The translations under genes and the position numbers were made by a program. Below, in pieces: positions 25,018 through 34,310 of a DNA stretch of 64,000 nucleotides. Each line of letters begins with the position of its first letter. Position 1 is the stretch's first letter. Location: assembly GCF_002364335.1 (NCBI RefSeq), contig NZ_DEXW01000043.1, positions 1-64,000 of the forward strand. Direction: 5' to 3'. The notes beneath the pieces were generated by a model, which did no database searches, had not been told where the DNA came from, and was given only the letters and a program-made list of their open reading frames with translations. Source of the stretch: Winogradskyella sp. UBA3174. GTDB taxonomy: Bacteria; Bacteroidota; Bacteroidia; Flavobacteriales; Flavobacteriaceae.

Positions 25018-25992
25018 ATTATTTTTAAGATTCAGCCATATCAGAACAATCATAAGTCCCTTTGGGATGATTTTGTAAAGAAAAGTAATCAAGACACTTT
25101 TCTTTTTCAACGTGACTTTATGGACTATCACAGCGATAGATTTCGCGATTTTTCATTGATGGTTTATAAGAAAGAAAAGCTTGTAGCAGTAATGCCTATA
25201 AATAGAAATGGTGAGTTGGCATACACACACCAAGGTTTAACTTATGGTGGATTGGTGTGTGCAAAAGATCTAAAAACAATTGATGCTATTAGTGCATTCA
25301 GTAGTATTTTAAAGTACTTAAATAAGCAAAGTATCGCTAGCTTAACTATTAAAGAATTACCACATATTTATCTTTATAATCAGGTCAATAATCCGTTAAA
25401 CTATCTATTGTTTAAATGTAATGCGGATTTGAAAAGAGTGGATATGCATTCGGTTTTAGATTTAAAGCACAAAAAATACTCTAGTAGCCGAAAAGAAGGC
25501 TTTAAAAGAGGTGCGAAGCACAATTTAAAAGTTAAAGAATCTAATGAATTTGATGTATTTTGGAATACCATTCTTATTCCGAATCTGCTAGGTAAACACA
25601 ATGTTAAGCCTGTTCACAGTCTTGAAGAGATTACACTTTTAAAGTCAATATTCCCGCAACATATCAGACAATTTAATGTGTTTTATAATAATGAAATTGT
25701 TGGTGGTACTACAATATTTGAAACTGATAACGTTGCGCATTGTCAGTATATATCTGGTAACGCTGATAAAAATGAATTAGGAAGTTTAGATTTTTTACAT
25801 CATTTTCTTATTGAAAACGTATTTAAAAATAAATCGTATTTTGATTTTGGAACGTCTAATATTAAAGAAGGAGAGCATATTAACGAAGGGTTACAATTTT
25901 GGAAAGAAGGGTTTGGTGCACGCTCTATAACCCAAGGGTTTTACGAAGTGCCAACACTAAATTATAAATTAATGGAAGATATATTGGTATGA
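25018..25992 (+). CDS. FemAB/GNAT-like acyltransferase of the glycan locus (ATT start)
   Basis: Conserved blocks IQPYQNNHK...WDDFVKKS, LFQRDFMDYHSDRF, MPINRNGE, SSSRKEGFKRGAKHN, VGGTTIFE, AHCQYISGN and FDFGTSNIKEG identify a FemAB-like GNAT protein. The ATG at 25120 falls inside the LFQRDFMDYHSDRF block, so the true start is upstream; the frame offers only ATA 25015, ATT 25018 and ATT 25021 before drifting into non-coding sequence. ATT 25018 is used here. Its stop overlaps the next start by 4 bases. In the Fuc3NAc pathway an N-acetyltransferase (FdtC) would be expected; this could fill that place, though it is not an FdtC homologue. Confidence 0.65.
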   Translation: MIFKIQPYQNNHKSLWDDFVKKSNQDTFLFQRDFMDYHSDRFRDFSLMVYKKEKLVAVMPINRNGELAYTHQGLTYGGLVCAKDLKTIDAISAFSSILKYLNKQSIASLTIKELPHIYLYNQVNNPLNYLLFKCNADLKRVDMHSVLDLKHKKYSSSRKEGFKRGAKHNLKVKESNEFDVFWNTILIPNLLGKHNVKPVHSLEEITLLKSIFPQHIRQFNVFYNNEIVGGTTIFETDNVAHCQYISGNADKNELGSLDFLHHFLIENVFKNKSYFDFGTSNIKEGEHINEGLQFWKEGFGARSITQGFYEVPTLNYKLMEDILV

Positions 25993-27086
25993 TTAAATTT
26001 TTAGATCTACATAAAATCAATCAACGCTTTCATACCGAATTTGAAGCAGCTTTTAAGCAATCTTTAAAGGAGTCTCATTATATATTAGGTAAAAACGTTA
26101 CCAAGTTTGAGAATGCTTTTGCTAATTATTGTGGTACGCAATACTGTATTGGTACAGCCAACGGATTAGATGCATTAACCCTTATTTTAAAGGGATACAT
26201 TCATTTAGGGAAATTAGAAAAAGGTGATAAAGTTATTGTGCCAGCAAATACGTTTATTGCTACAGTGCTTTCAGTTATTCATGCAGGTTTGGAGCCTGTT
26301 TTTATTGAGCCTAATTCACAGACTTATAATTTGTCATTAGAGAATATAAAACAACATTACACCTCAAAGATTAAGGTGGTTATAATGGTGCATTTGTATG
26401 GGCAAATAGCAGATGTGGAAAATATTTCTGAGTTTGCTAGGCAAAATAATCTATTACTTATTGAAGATGCAGCACAAGCACATGGTGCAGAATCAGTTAC
26501 TGGTAGAACTGGTAATTTATCTAATGCCGCAGCATTTAGTTTCTATCCAAGTAAAAACTTAGGTGCGCTTGGTGATGGTGGAGCGGTTACAACAAATGAT
26601 AGTACTTTAAATGATGCTATTAGGCTTTTAAGAAACTATGGAAGTAAAGAAAAATACAATAACCAGATTGTTGGTTTTAATAGCCGATTAGATGAAATCC
26701 AAGCGTCTTTTTTAAATATAAAACTATCCACTTTAGATTCAGATAACCAAAGGCGCAGACATATTGCAAAAACGTATTTAGACAGTATAATAAATCATAA
26801 AATACAATTGCCAAATTATAATGGTTCTAAGAATCATGTTTTTTATGCCTTTGTTGTAGAAGTAGATGATCGCGCTGATTTTAGTAAATATTTAGATAAT
26901 AATGCAGTAGAGTGGTTAATACATTATCCAATCCCACCACACAAGCAAAGAGCCTTAGTATCATTTTCTCACTTAAATCTTCCAATTACAGAGAAGATTC
27001 ATAAAAGAATTATAAGTTTGCCAATCAGTCCAGTAATGTCTAATGAAGATGTTCAGAATGTTATACAAGTTTTAAATAAGTATTAA
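25989..27086 (+). CDS. DegT/DnrJ-family PLP sugar aminotransferase (FdtB/QdtB-like)
   Basis: It would transfer an amino group from Glu to C3 of a dTDP-3-keto-6-deoxyhexose. The PLP lysine is K189 in FYPSKNLGALGDGGA, the ring-binding Asp is D160 in LLIEDAAQAHG, and DRA-like blocks (GTANGLDAL, VPANTFIAT, NYGSKEKY, GFNSRLDEIQA) match the FdtB/QdtB/WecE group. The FdtA-like 3,4-ketoisomerase at 32071 makes the substrate. The dTDP-glucose synthase and dehydratase genes (rmlA, rmlB) are not in this window. Confidence 0.9.
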   Translation: MIKFLDLHKINQRFHTEFEAAFKQSLKESHYILGKNVTKFENAFANYCGTQYCIGTANGLDALTLILKGYIHLGKLEKGDKVIVPANTFIATVLSVIHAGLEPVFIEPNSQTYNLSLENIKQHYTSKIKVVIMVHLYGQIADVENISEFARQNNLLLIEDAAQAHGAESVTGRTGNLSNAAAFSFYPSKNLGALGDGGAVTTNDSTLNDAIRLLRNYGSKEKYNNQIVGFNSRLDEIQASFLNIKLSTLDSDNQRRRHIAKTYLDSIINHKIQLPNYNGSKNHVFYAFVVEVDDRADFSKYLDNNAVEWLIHYPIPPHKQRALVSFSHLNLPITEKIHKRIISLPISPVMSNEDVQNVIQVLNKY

Positions 27087-28394
27087 TTGAAACGTTTAAT
27101 TCATTATATAAATACCGAAGTTTTAGTAAAGGCAGCACGTCTTAATACTGCTAATATTACGATTAAAATTATTACAGGTATACTTATTTCTAAGTTTATT
27201 GCGGTTTATATTGGGCCTTATGGTATGGCACTAATTGGGAATTTACGAAACTTTATGAGTGCTATACAATCTTTAGCTATAGCAGGTTTGTATAAAGGTG
27301 TTGTAAAGTTTATTAGCCAATGTAAAAATGATGCTTTAGAGCTTTCAAAAACTTTATCTACAGTCTTTTATTCAGGTTTTTTTTCATCTCTGATTTTGGC
27401 ATTTCTCTGCTATTACAATGCAGAGTTTATTAATGATTTAATTTTTTCATCTAATTACAACTACACCTACATTATAAAAGTTTTGGCTATCGTGTTACCG
27501 TTTTATGCGTTAAACATGTTTATTTTTTCTATAATGAATGGCTTTTCTAAGCATAAAATTCTACTGATTATAAATATTATAGGCCAGGTTTTAGGGTTGC
27601 TGGTGACATTAGTACTCATAAAACAAGAAAATATTGATGGAGCATTAATAGCTATAGTAATAACACCAGCTTTAACCTTATTAATTACTATAGTTGGTAT
27701 TTTGTATAGAAAGAACTTAGTCTCATTTATAAAAATATCTAATGTTAGCTTTTCTATTTTAAATAAATTAAGTCCTTACATGATTATGGCGTTAGTATCT
27801 TCTATTGCCTTACCAATTGTAACGATAATAATTAGAAATTATATCATTGATGAAATAGGAATTAAAGAAGCTGGTTATTGGGAAGCTATAAACCGTGTTT
27901 CAAACTATTATTTAATGTTTATTAATTCGTTATTAGCACTTTATATTTTACCTCGTTTTACTCAAATTAACACCAAAAAAGCATTTAGAAAAGAAGTCTT
28001 TGGTTTTTATAAAACGATAATGCCTCTGTTTGCAACTTTATTGTTAATTATTTATTTAACAAGATCATTGTTAGTACCGTTTTTATTTACCGAAGAGTTT
28101 ACACCTGTAGAAGATTTATTTGGATATCAAATTCTTGGAGACTTCATTAGGGTATTGTCTATGGTGATTGCGTATCAGTTTTTAGCCAAGAAAATGTTTA
28201 GTCATTTTATTATACTAGAGATATTCTTGTTTGTAATTATGTATTTATCGAGCATTTATTTAATTGATATTTTTGGGCTAAAAGGAGCCGTTATGGGACA
28301 TTGTATCAGCTATTTAATGTATTTCAGTATAATATTGTTAATCTTTGGAAGTTCTTTATTTGGTGTGCTAGGTGAAGAAACCACAGACGACTAA
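27087..28394 (+). CDS. Wzx-like O-antigen flippase 1
   Basis: A PST/MOP-type polysaccharide transporter with 12 or so membrane helices; KAARLNTANITIKIITGILI, IGPYGMALIGNLRNFM and the late QILGDFIRVLSMVIAYQFLAKKM fit the O-antigen translocase family. It should flip the lipid-linked repeat unit across the inner membrane. The start is TTG, directly after the aminotransferase stop. It is 435 residues and is followed by a paralogue in tandem. Confidence 0.87.
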   Translation: MKRLIHYINTEVLVKAARLNTANITIKIITGILISKFIAVYIGPYGMALIGNLRNFMSAIQSLAIAGLYKGVVKFISQCKNDALELSKTLSTVFYSGFFSSLILAFLCYYNAEFINDLIFSSNYNYTYIIKVLAIVLPFYALNMFIFSIMNGFSKHKILLIINIIGQVLGLLVTLVLIKQENIDGALIAIVITPALTLLITIVGILYRKNLVSFIKISNVSFSILNKLSPYMIMALVSSIALPIVTIIIRNYIIDEIGIKEAGYWEAINRVSNYYLMFINSLLALYILPRFTQINTKKAFRKEVFGFYKTIMPLFATLLLIIYLTRSLLVPFLFTEEFTPVEDLFGYQILGDFIRVLSMVIAYQFLAKKMFSHFIILEIFLFVIMYLSSIYLIDIFGLKGAVMGHCISYLMYFSIILLIFGSSLFGVLGEETTDD

Positions 28395-28407
28395 TAAACC
28401 CTAATAC

Positions 28408-29697
28408 GTGAAGCTTCCAAAATTTCTAAGTGGCAATATTGTACTAAAGATTACATCGCTTAATGCAGCTGTGATTAGTGTAAGACTTGTCGTTTCGTTT
28501 TTTGTACAAAAACTATTAGCTGCGATGGTCGGTGATGCTGGCTATGCTTTAGTAGGGCAGATACGAAACCTTACCGCTATGTTAACCAGTACGTCTACTT
28601 TAGGCGTTTTTAATGGAGCGGTCAAATATGTTTCTGAGTTTAGAGATAACAAAAGTGAACTTCAGAAAATATTTTCTACTATATCAGTATTCATTTTAAT
28701 AGGAAGCTTCATTTCTGGTGCTATATTATACTTTTTTGCAGAACCACTATCTGTTAGTTTATTTAAGGATGAATCTTATGATTATGTTTTAAAAATATTA
28801 GCGCTCATTATTCCTTTTATTGCTGTAAACCGAGTTTTTAGCGGAGTCATTAATGGTTTGTCGGATTATAAAAGTTATGCAAAAGTTGAGTTGGTATCTT
28901 ACCTATTAAGTACTGCAATTTTACTTTATGGATTATTCAATTTTAATTTAGATGGTGTATTGGTCGCCCTTGCTATTGCACCATTAATACAACTTATTAT
29001 TTTATTAGTTGTTTTTGGTAAAAGACTTGTTCTATATGTACAACCTTCAAAACTAAAATTCTCTTTAATTTATAAAAATCAGTTGTTGGCATTTACGATA
29101 ATGTCTTTTGTCTCTACTTTCTTACTTAATTATATTGAAATTGAACTAAGAAATCTCATCTCTAATGAAATTAGTTTAGGAGAAGCAGGAAACTGGACAG
29201 CCGTTATGTTTATTTCAAAAAATTATATGGTATTTGCCTCAGGACTATTTTCTTTATATGTGATACCAAAATTTGCAAGTATCCACAATAAAAAGGATTT
29301 TAAAACTGAAGTATTAAATATCTATAAAACAATTTTACCAATATTTGCATTGGGAATGTTAGTTGTTTATTTAGTTAGAAATTATATTATTCAATTTGTA
29401 TATCCTGAATTCACAGGTATGGAGCCTCTGTTTAAATGGCAACTATTAGGAGATTTTATAAGACTATTAGCTTTGGTTTTAGCACATCAATTTTTGGCAA
29501 AACGTTTAGTAAAGAGTTTTGTAATAACTGAGATTATTTCTTTGGTTTTATTTTTTGTGCTTTCTCAGGTATTTATTCAATATTATGGGACAGAAGGTGT
29601 TGTAATAGCTCATTTTGTGCGCTACATTATTTACTTCATTATTGTTGTTTTTGTGGTTAGAGCATATTACAGTAATACAGATGATAGTAAAGCTTAG
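28408..29697 (+). CDS. Wzx-like O-antigen flippase 2
   Basis: 429 residues, the same family and layout as the gene before it (VGDAGYALVGQIRNLTAML, WQLLGDFIRLLALVLAHQFLAKR). GTG start (KLPKFLSGN follows), 13 bases after the first flippase stop. The two are clearly paralogous but well diverged, so this is an old tandem duplication or two recruits of one family. It converges with the glycosyltransferase at 29699, their stops one base apart. Confidence 0.85.
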   Translation: MKLPKFLSGNIVLKITSLNAAVISVRLVVSFFVQKLLAAMVGDAGYALVGQIRNLTAMLTSTSTLGVFNGAVKYVSEFRDNKSELQKIFSTISVFILIGSFISGAILYFFAEPLSVSLFKDESYDYVLKILALIIPFIAVNRVFSGVINGLSDYKSYAKVELVSYLLSTAILLYGLFNFNLDGVLVALAIAPLIQLIILLVVFGKRLVLYVQPSKLKFSLIYKNQLLAFTIMSFVSTFLLNYIEIELRNLISNEISLGEAGNWTAVMFISKNYMVFASGLFSLYVIPKFASIHNKKDFKTEVLNIYKTILPIFALGMLVVYLVRNYIIQFVYPEFTGMEPLFKWQLLGDFIRLLALVLAHQFLAKRLVKSFVITEIISLVLFFVLSQVFIQYYGTEGVVIAHFVRYIIYFIIVVFVVRAYYSNTDDSKA

Positions 29698-29698
29698 T

Positions 29699-30841
29699 CT
29701 AAGCGTTTACTTTCCAAGTTTCAAGATACTTTTTAGCACTTTTAATATAGTTGTGATGCGTGTCTATAAAGTCTTTGGCATTGCGAGAAATCTCAGTCAC
29801 TTTATCTGGGTTCAAAATAAGCCACTCTAATTTTTTGGCGATTGTACTAGCATCTGGTAACGCATTTATCGCAACCGTATCTTCCTTTACATTATAATAG
29901 TCTAACCACTCTTTTTCTGCGCCAGTAAATACAACCTTCCCTTTTGCCATAGCTTCTAAGGCATTATAGCCTTGGTCATATGCATAAACCTGGTCCAGCA
30001 AAATATGAGCTCTATTATACGAGGTAATATAGTCTTTATAAGGCAAGCTTCTTATGGTTAATATTTCAACTTTATCTTCAAATTTCAATCTAATGATATC
30101 TAGAGCTTGTTCAAAAATATCATTTCCTTTCTTGTAATAATTGGTTGAATTAATACCATGAAAGATTATGATTTTACCGTTAACTTTTAACTCCTCAAAT
30201 TCTAATTTAGTAGTGTTTATAGGGTTAGGAATTAAACCTAAATATTTAGGGTGATCTAGTAAAGGCATCTGATAATCTATATCAGATGCAATGACTCCTT
30301 TAATTGTCTTAAAAACATAATGATGAAGTGCTTCAAAATCTTTTTGCAAGTATTTTAAACCATAAGCACTCAGAAAAGTTTTGTCTTTTCCTTCTAGATA
30401 AGGTGTTAATATGGAATATCTAAATTCACCTTCAAAAGCATGTTTTATGCTAATATGATCTGTGCCACAGGACAGTAAGAATGTATCTTTATTCCAATTA
30501 GAAATCATTTCAAAAATATCTTTTTCAATAGTTGCGGTACAACCAAAAGGTGCTTCGTTTATAAACTGAACGATGTCAAAATTGCTGATTTTTGATTTAA
30601 AATTAATAATCTGCTTTTTGGAATGGAGTGACTCTAAATCAACTCCGCTTACTTTGTAAAGTAAATTTTTAAAATGCTTTAAAAAGCCACTACGATATTT
30701 CTTTGTTATAAGATAGTCAACGTCATAATTTTTAAAGCCATCCGCATTAGCAACAATTTTCACCTCATGGCTTAATTGTTCTAATCCTTCTTTCAAAGAA
30801 TTATGCAACCTACTATATTCGCCAACCAATAAAATTTTCAT
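29699..30841 (-). CDS. Glycosyltransferase, GT4-like
   Basis: The two Rossmann domains of a GT-B enzyme are seen: MKILLVGEYSRLHNSL at the start and a C-terminal donor domain with KIIIFHGINSTNYYKKG, LTIRSLPYKDYI and YDQGYNALEAMAKGKVVFTG (nucleotide-sugar binding Glu). It should act in the cytoplasm on the lipid-linked glycan. The donor cannot be told from the sequence. It lies opposite to both neighbours. Confidence 0.82.
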   Translation of the reverse strand: MKILLVGEYSRLHNSLKEGLEQLSHEVKIVANADGFKNYDVDYLITKKYRSGFLKHFKNLLYKVSGVDLESLHSKKQIINFKSKISNFDIVQFINEAPFGCTATIEKDIFEMISNWNKDTFLLSCGTDHISIKHAFEGEFRYSILTPYLEGKDKTFLSAYGLKYLQKDFEALHHYVFKTIKGVIASDIDYQMPLLDHPKYLGLIPNPINTTKLEFEELKVNGKIIIFHGINSTNYYKKGNDIFEQALDIIRLKFEDKVEILTIRSLPYKDYITSYNRAHILLDQVYAYDQGYNALEAMAKGKVVFTGAEKEWLDYYNVKEDTVAINALPDASTIAKKLEWLILNPDKVTEISRNAKDFIDTHHNYIKSAKKYLETWKVNA

Positions 30842-30939
30842 TAGTTAATTTTTATTGTTTTATTCTGAGACATAGAACATCTTAATAATACTTCCAATAA
30901 GTGATAATATTTCAAATATAGATGTTTCATTTATATCGT

Positions 30940-30947
30940 TACATTTG
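30940..30947 (+). promoter_or_regulatory. Promoter -7 element for the GT4/fdtA pair
   Basis: TACATTTG is an exact TAnnTTTG match 18 bases before the ATG at 30966, in the divergent region between two glycosyltransferase genes. Confidence 0.5.
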
Positions 30948-30965
30948 CTTCAAAGATACTAGTTA

Positions 30966-32057
30966 ATGACAAAAGCCAATAAAAAAAAGATTTGTATTGT
31001 TGCGTCTTCCTTAGGTAAAGGTGGTGCAGAGAAATCTTCGGCATTATTGTCTATCATCTTAAGTGATTTAGGTTACGAGATTTTTATAGTCACAGTTTTA
31101 GATCATATAGATTACGATTATAAAGGCAGCTTGTTTAACCTTGGTGAAATAAAGAAAAAAAATGACACCATATTTGGTAGATTTAATAGACTATTAATCT
31201 TTAAAAAATTCTTAAAAACAAACAATATAGACCTTGTTATTGACGGAAGAACACGCATACAAGCTTATAAAGAAATTATTATAAGTCAACTGGTTTATAA
31301 AGTACCAGTCATTTATGTGATTCATAATTATAATAGAGAGAAAGCATTTACAGCCTTTAGTTGGTTGAATAAAACGCTGTATAAAAATAAACCGATGATT
31401 GCTGTTTCTAAAGAAGCTGAAGCCAAGTTTAAGGACTTATATCAACTTAATAATACCAGAACTATTTATAATGCATTCGATTTTGATGCTATTGCAGTTA
31501 AAGCAAATGAACCTATAGATTTTGAAACTGAAAATTATGTTATCTTTTATGGAAGATTAGATGATGATCACAAAAATTTGAAACTTCTTTTTGAAGCTTA
31601 TAAACTGTCAGATCTTCCAAAACATGATGTTAAGTTATTAATCTTAGGAAATGGACCAGACGAGGCGCAGTTAAAATTATATGCAAAAGAATTAGAGCTT
31701 TTAGATGTAATTGTATTTGAGGGATTTCAGAAAAACCCATATCCATACGTAAAGCATAGTTTGTTTATGGTTTTAACGAGTAGATTTGAAGGTTTTCCAA
31801 TGGTAATACCAGAGGCATTATCACTAAGTATTCCTGTTGTTTCTGTAAATTGCAAGTCTGGTCCTAGCGAAGTTATTGTAAATGAACATAATGGATTATT
31901 AGTAGAAAACCATAAGCCTATAATTTTTGCAGAAGCCATGAATACAATTTATAATGATAAAGAATTATATCTAAAGTGTAAGCAGAATGCTAAAGCTAGT
32001 GTAGAACAATTTTCTAAACATAGAATTGCTGAACAATGGCAATCTTTATTAAAATGA
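30966..32057 (+). CDS. Glycosyltransferase family 4
   Basis: N-terminal GKGGAEKSSALLS and C-terminal VIFYGRLDDDHKNLKLL, ILGNGPDEAQL, VFEGFQKNPYPY and SRFEGFPMVIPEALS are the standard GT4 blocks; the E-x7-E region binds the donor nucleotide sugar. Retaining enzyme expected, cytoplasmic side of the inner membrane. It is followed after 13 bases by the FdtA-like gene. Confidence 0.93.
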   Translation: MTKANKKKICIVASSLGKGGAEKSSALLSIILSDLGYEIFIVTVLDHIDYDYKGSLFNLGEIKKKNDTIFGRFNRLLIFKKFLKTNNIDLVIDGRTRIQAYKEIIISQLVYKVPVIYVIHNYNREKAFTAFSWLNKTLYKNKPMIAVSKEAEAKFKDLYQLNNTRTIYNAFDFDAIAVKANEPIDFETENYVIFYGRLDDDHKNLKLLFEAYKLSDLPKHDVKLLILGNGPDEAQLKLYAKELELLDVIVFEGFQKNPYPYVKHSLFMVLTSRFEGFPMVIPEALSLSIPVVSVNCKSGPSEVIVNEHNGLLVENHKPIIFAEAMNTIYNDKELYLKCKQNAKASVEQFSKHRIAEQWQSLLK

Positions 32058-32070
32058 TAATACGATTTTT

Positions 32071-32475
32071 ATGAATACGATTAACGATGTAAGTATAACT
32101 GAAATCCCTAAAGTACACGATGAGCGAGGTGTTTTGGCAGTGATAGAAAAAGACATTATCCCTTTTAATATAAAACGTGTTTACTATTTATACGATGTGC
32201 CAAGTGATAGTTTCAGGGGTGGTCATGCACATAAAGATCAGCAATCCGTAGTTATTGCTTTAAGTGGTAGTTTTGACGTTATTGTAGATGATGGTAAGTC
32301 GAAAAAGCGAATTATGCTGAACAAGCCAAATCAAGCCCTATATATTCCAACCAATATTTGGCGAGAAATAGACAATTTCTCATCTGGTGCTGTTTGTCTA
32401 GTTTTAGCATCTACAACCTATGATGAAAACGAATACATAAGAGATTACAAAGATTTTATTTTATCTGTAAGGTGA
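32071..32475 (+). CDS. fdtA: FdtA/WxcM-like dTDP-sugar 3,4-ketoisomerase
   Basis: A 134-residue single-domain cupin: DERGVLAVIE, RVYYLYDVP, RGGHAHK, QQSVVIALSGSFDV, LNKPNQALYIP and IWREIDNFSSGAVCLVLAS match the FdtA/QdtA family, which isomerises dTDP-4-keto-6-deoxyglucose to the 3-keto sugar. FdtA and QdtA differ in the C4 outcome and cannot be separated safely here. Its product would feed the aminotransferase at 25989. The 3' end overlaps the convergent glycosyltransferase gene by 15 bases. Confidence 0.88.
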   Translation: MNTINDVSITEIPKVHDERGVLAVIEKDIIPFNIKRVYYLYDVPSDSFRGGHAHKDQQSVVIALSGSFDVIVDDGKSKKRIMLNKPNQALYIPTNIWREIDNFSSGAVCLVLASTTYDENEYIRDYKDFILSVR

Positions 32476-33402
32476 GTTGTATAATCGTTTTTTTAGTAAA
32501 ATAAATTTCAACTTTTTAAGTCCAATTAAAACTGACTTTGGTAGCATTAAAAGAAATTTTAATTTTGAATTTAAGTTTTCAAAATCTATATCTTTTTTAA
32601 GTAACTTGTAGTTGGTATAATCACCCAATATTTTAGCTTCTAATGCAGCTGCATATCTATTCTGGTCTAAGTAGTGTTTTAAGGAATTATTGATGCTTTC
32701 ATCTCCTTTGTGTTTATCCATCATTTTAATTAAATCAGGAATATTTTTAGTCAAAGACAAATGGTTATCCTTAGCATGAATCATTTTATGGGCTGTGACT
32801 TTAGCTGAAAATGCAATATCAAAATTTTTACCAATAGAAACCCAAAGGTCTATATCTTCTCCACAACCCAATTCTTTATCAAACATATAACCTTGGTTAA
32901 TAATAGATTTTGGAATTACAACGGCAGATGTCCATAAAATATTATCAATAATACTTGTGTTAAAATAGTCCGCTACAATCCCAAAAAAGGGAGGTTCTAC
33001 ATTCTTAAATTTTGGTGAAGTCGTATAGCTATTAAAGAATTTCTTTACATACGATGTTGCATAAATCCCACAATCAGGAAACGATTCTATAAGCGATTCT
33101 AGTTCACTTAAGTGATTTGGTAGCCATATATCATCTCCATCTGATAATGCAACATAGTTAGCTCTTGCTTTTAGCATTCCGAAATTACGAGCTGCAGAAA
33201 CACCTTGATTTTTAGTTGGTAATATGGTAATACGTTCGTCTTTGAAACTACGAAGAATTTCGAGACTATTATCAGTACTACCGTCATCTACGATTAGCAC
33301 TTCAAAGTCAGTAAAATCTTGAGATAAAATACTATCCAAAGTTTGTGCAACAAAATGGGCTTTGTTGTAAACTGAAATTACGACAGAAAAAAAAGGAATC
33401 AT
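32461..33402 (-). CDS. Glycosyltransferase family 2
   Basis: GT-A fold: FFSVVISVYNKAHFVAQTLDS, VLIVDDGSTDNS, GVSAARNFGM and ALSDGDDIW (DxD-type metal site). The C-terminal 90 residues are helical and basic. It transfers a sugar, probably to the lipid-linked unit. Its start overlaps the stop of the upstream glycosyltransferase by 4 bases. Confidence 0.93.
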   Translation of the reverse strand: MIPFFSVVISVYNKAHFVAQTLDSILSQDFTDFEVLIVDDGSTDNSLEILRSFKDERITILPTKNQGVSAARNFGMLKARANYVALSDGDDIWLPNHLSELESLIESFPDCGIYATSYVKKFFNSYTTSPKFKNVEPPFFGIVADYFNTSIIDNILWTSAVVIPKSIINQGYMFDKELGCGEDIDLWVSIGKNFDIAFSAKVTAHKMIHAKDNHLSLTKNIPDLIKMMDKHKGDESINNSLKHYLDQNRYAAALEAKILGDYTNYKLLKKDIDFENLNSKLKFLLMLPKSVLIGLKKLKFILLKKRLYNSPYR

Positions 33403-34292
33403 ATGTTGTTAGACATTGTGGTGCAAAGGTAGCCTAATTTATAAAATTGGAGTAATTTTAAATTGGGCTTAGCACCTAAGAGTTGTCTTTTAATTGCTGA
33501 TTTAGACAGGTTAAAAACCCATGCGATAGGTATAGAAAGCCCCATTGATTTTGTTTTTTTATAAACCTCTAAGAGAGTGTTTTCAGTAGTTAAATCCCTA
33601 TAATTTTCATTTAGTTGAACAACGGTGTCAACTGCTCTTTCTACTTTATTTAAAAACACAGTATTGGTGTCTAGGCCATTATGAATAACATTATTGTTAA
33701 TATGAAATACGTTGATGTTATTTAATTTCATTAAGGCACCTAAATAATTATCATAACCATAACCATCATTTTCTATCTGAGAATTTATCTCTAAAAAAAT
33801 CTGTTTTTTTATTAAGAAATTACCAGATATAATAATTTTATAGGGGTTTTTATTACGTTTTTTAGCCTCTACTTGTTCGTGGTTTTTACCATAATGCCAT
33901 CGCAAAGAAAACTGCTTTTCCGGTGGAGATAAATTATAAAAATAACCACCATAAATAGTATCATAATTACTATTTAAGTATTTTGAATACGCTTGTAAAA
34001 AGGATGAGTTTTTCGGAATAACATCAGCGTCAAGGAATAGTAACCAATCGTATCTTGCCATATTAGCAAGAGATTGACGTGTGGTTATTCTCCCTTTATT
34101 TTCTTTGGATATAATATGTTCTGCATGTTTAATTGAGGAAGCTATAGCGCTGTTTTCTTCTACATATTTTGAAGAACCATCTTCATAACATAGGATTTCA
34201 TATATTAATTTCGACACATCTAACTCAACTTTCAGAGCTTTAAGAAGTGCTGTAATATTATAGTTATATGTTGGGATTAAGATAGATATCAC
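33399..34292 (-). CDS. Glycosyltransferase family 2 (second)
   Basis: MISILIPTYNYN, ILCYEDGSSKY, ENKGRITTRQSLANM and LLFLDADVIPKNS give the GT-A nucleotide-binding parts, with DAD as the metal-binding motif. Further on, GYGYDNYLGAL is the acceptor-side acidic region. It is one of four genes read leftward as an apparent operon (35734 to 32461). Confidence 0.9.
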   Translation of the reverse strand: MISILIPTYNYNITALLKALKVELDVSKLIYEILCYEDGSSKYVEENSAIASSIKHAEHIISKENKGRITTRQSLANMARYDWLLFLDADVIPKNSSFLQAYSKYLNSNYDTIYGGYFYNLSPPEKQFSLRWHYGKNHEQVEAKKRNKNPYKIIISGNFLIKKQIFLEINSQIENDGYGYDNYLGALMKLNNINVFHINNNVIHNGLDTNTVFLNKVERAVDTVVQLNENYRDLTTENTLLEVYKKTKSMGLSIPIAWVFNLSKSAIKRQLLGAKPNLKLLQFYKLGYLCTTMSNNI

Positions 34293-34310
34293 TTTGAAAT
34301 TTCTAAGTAT

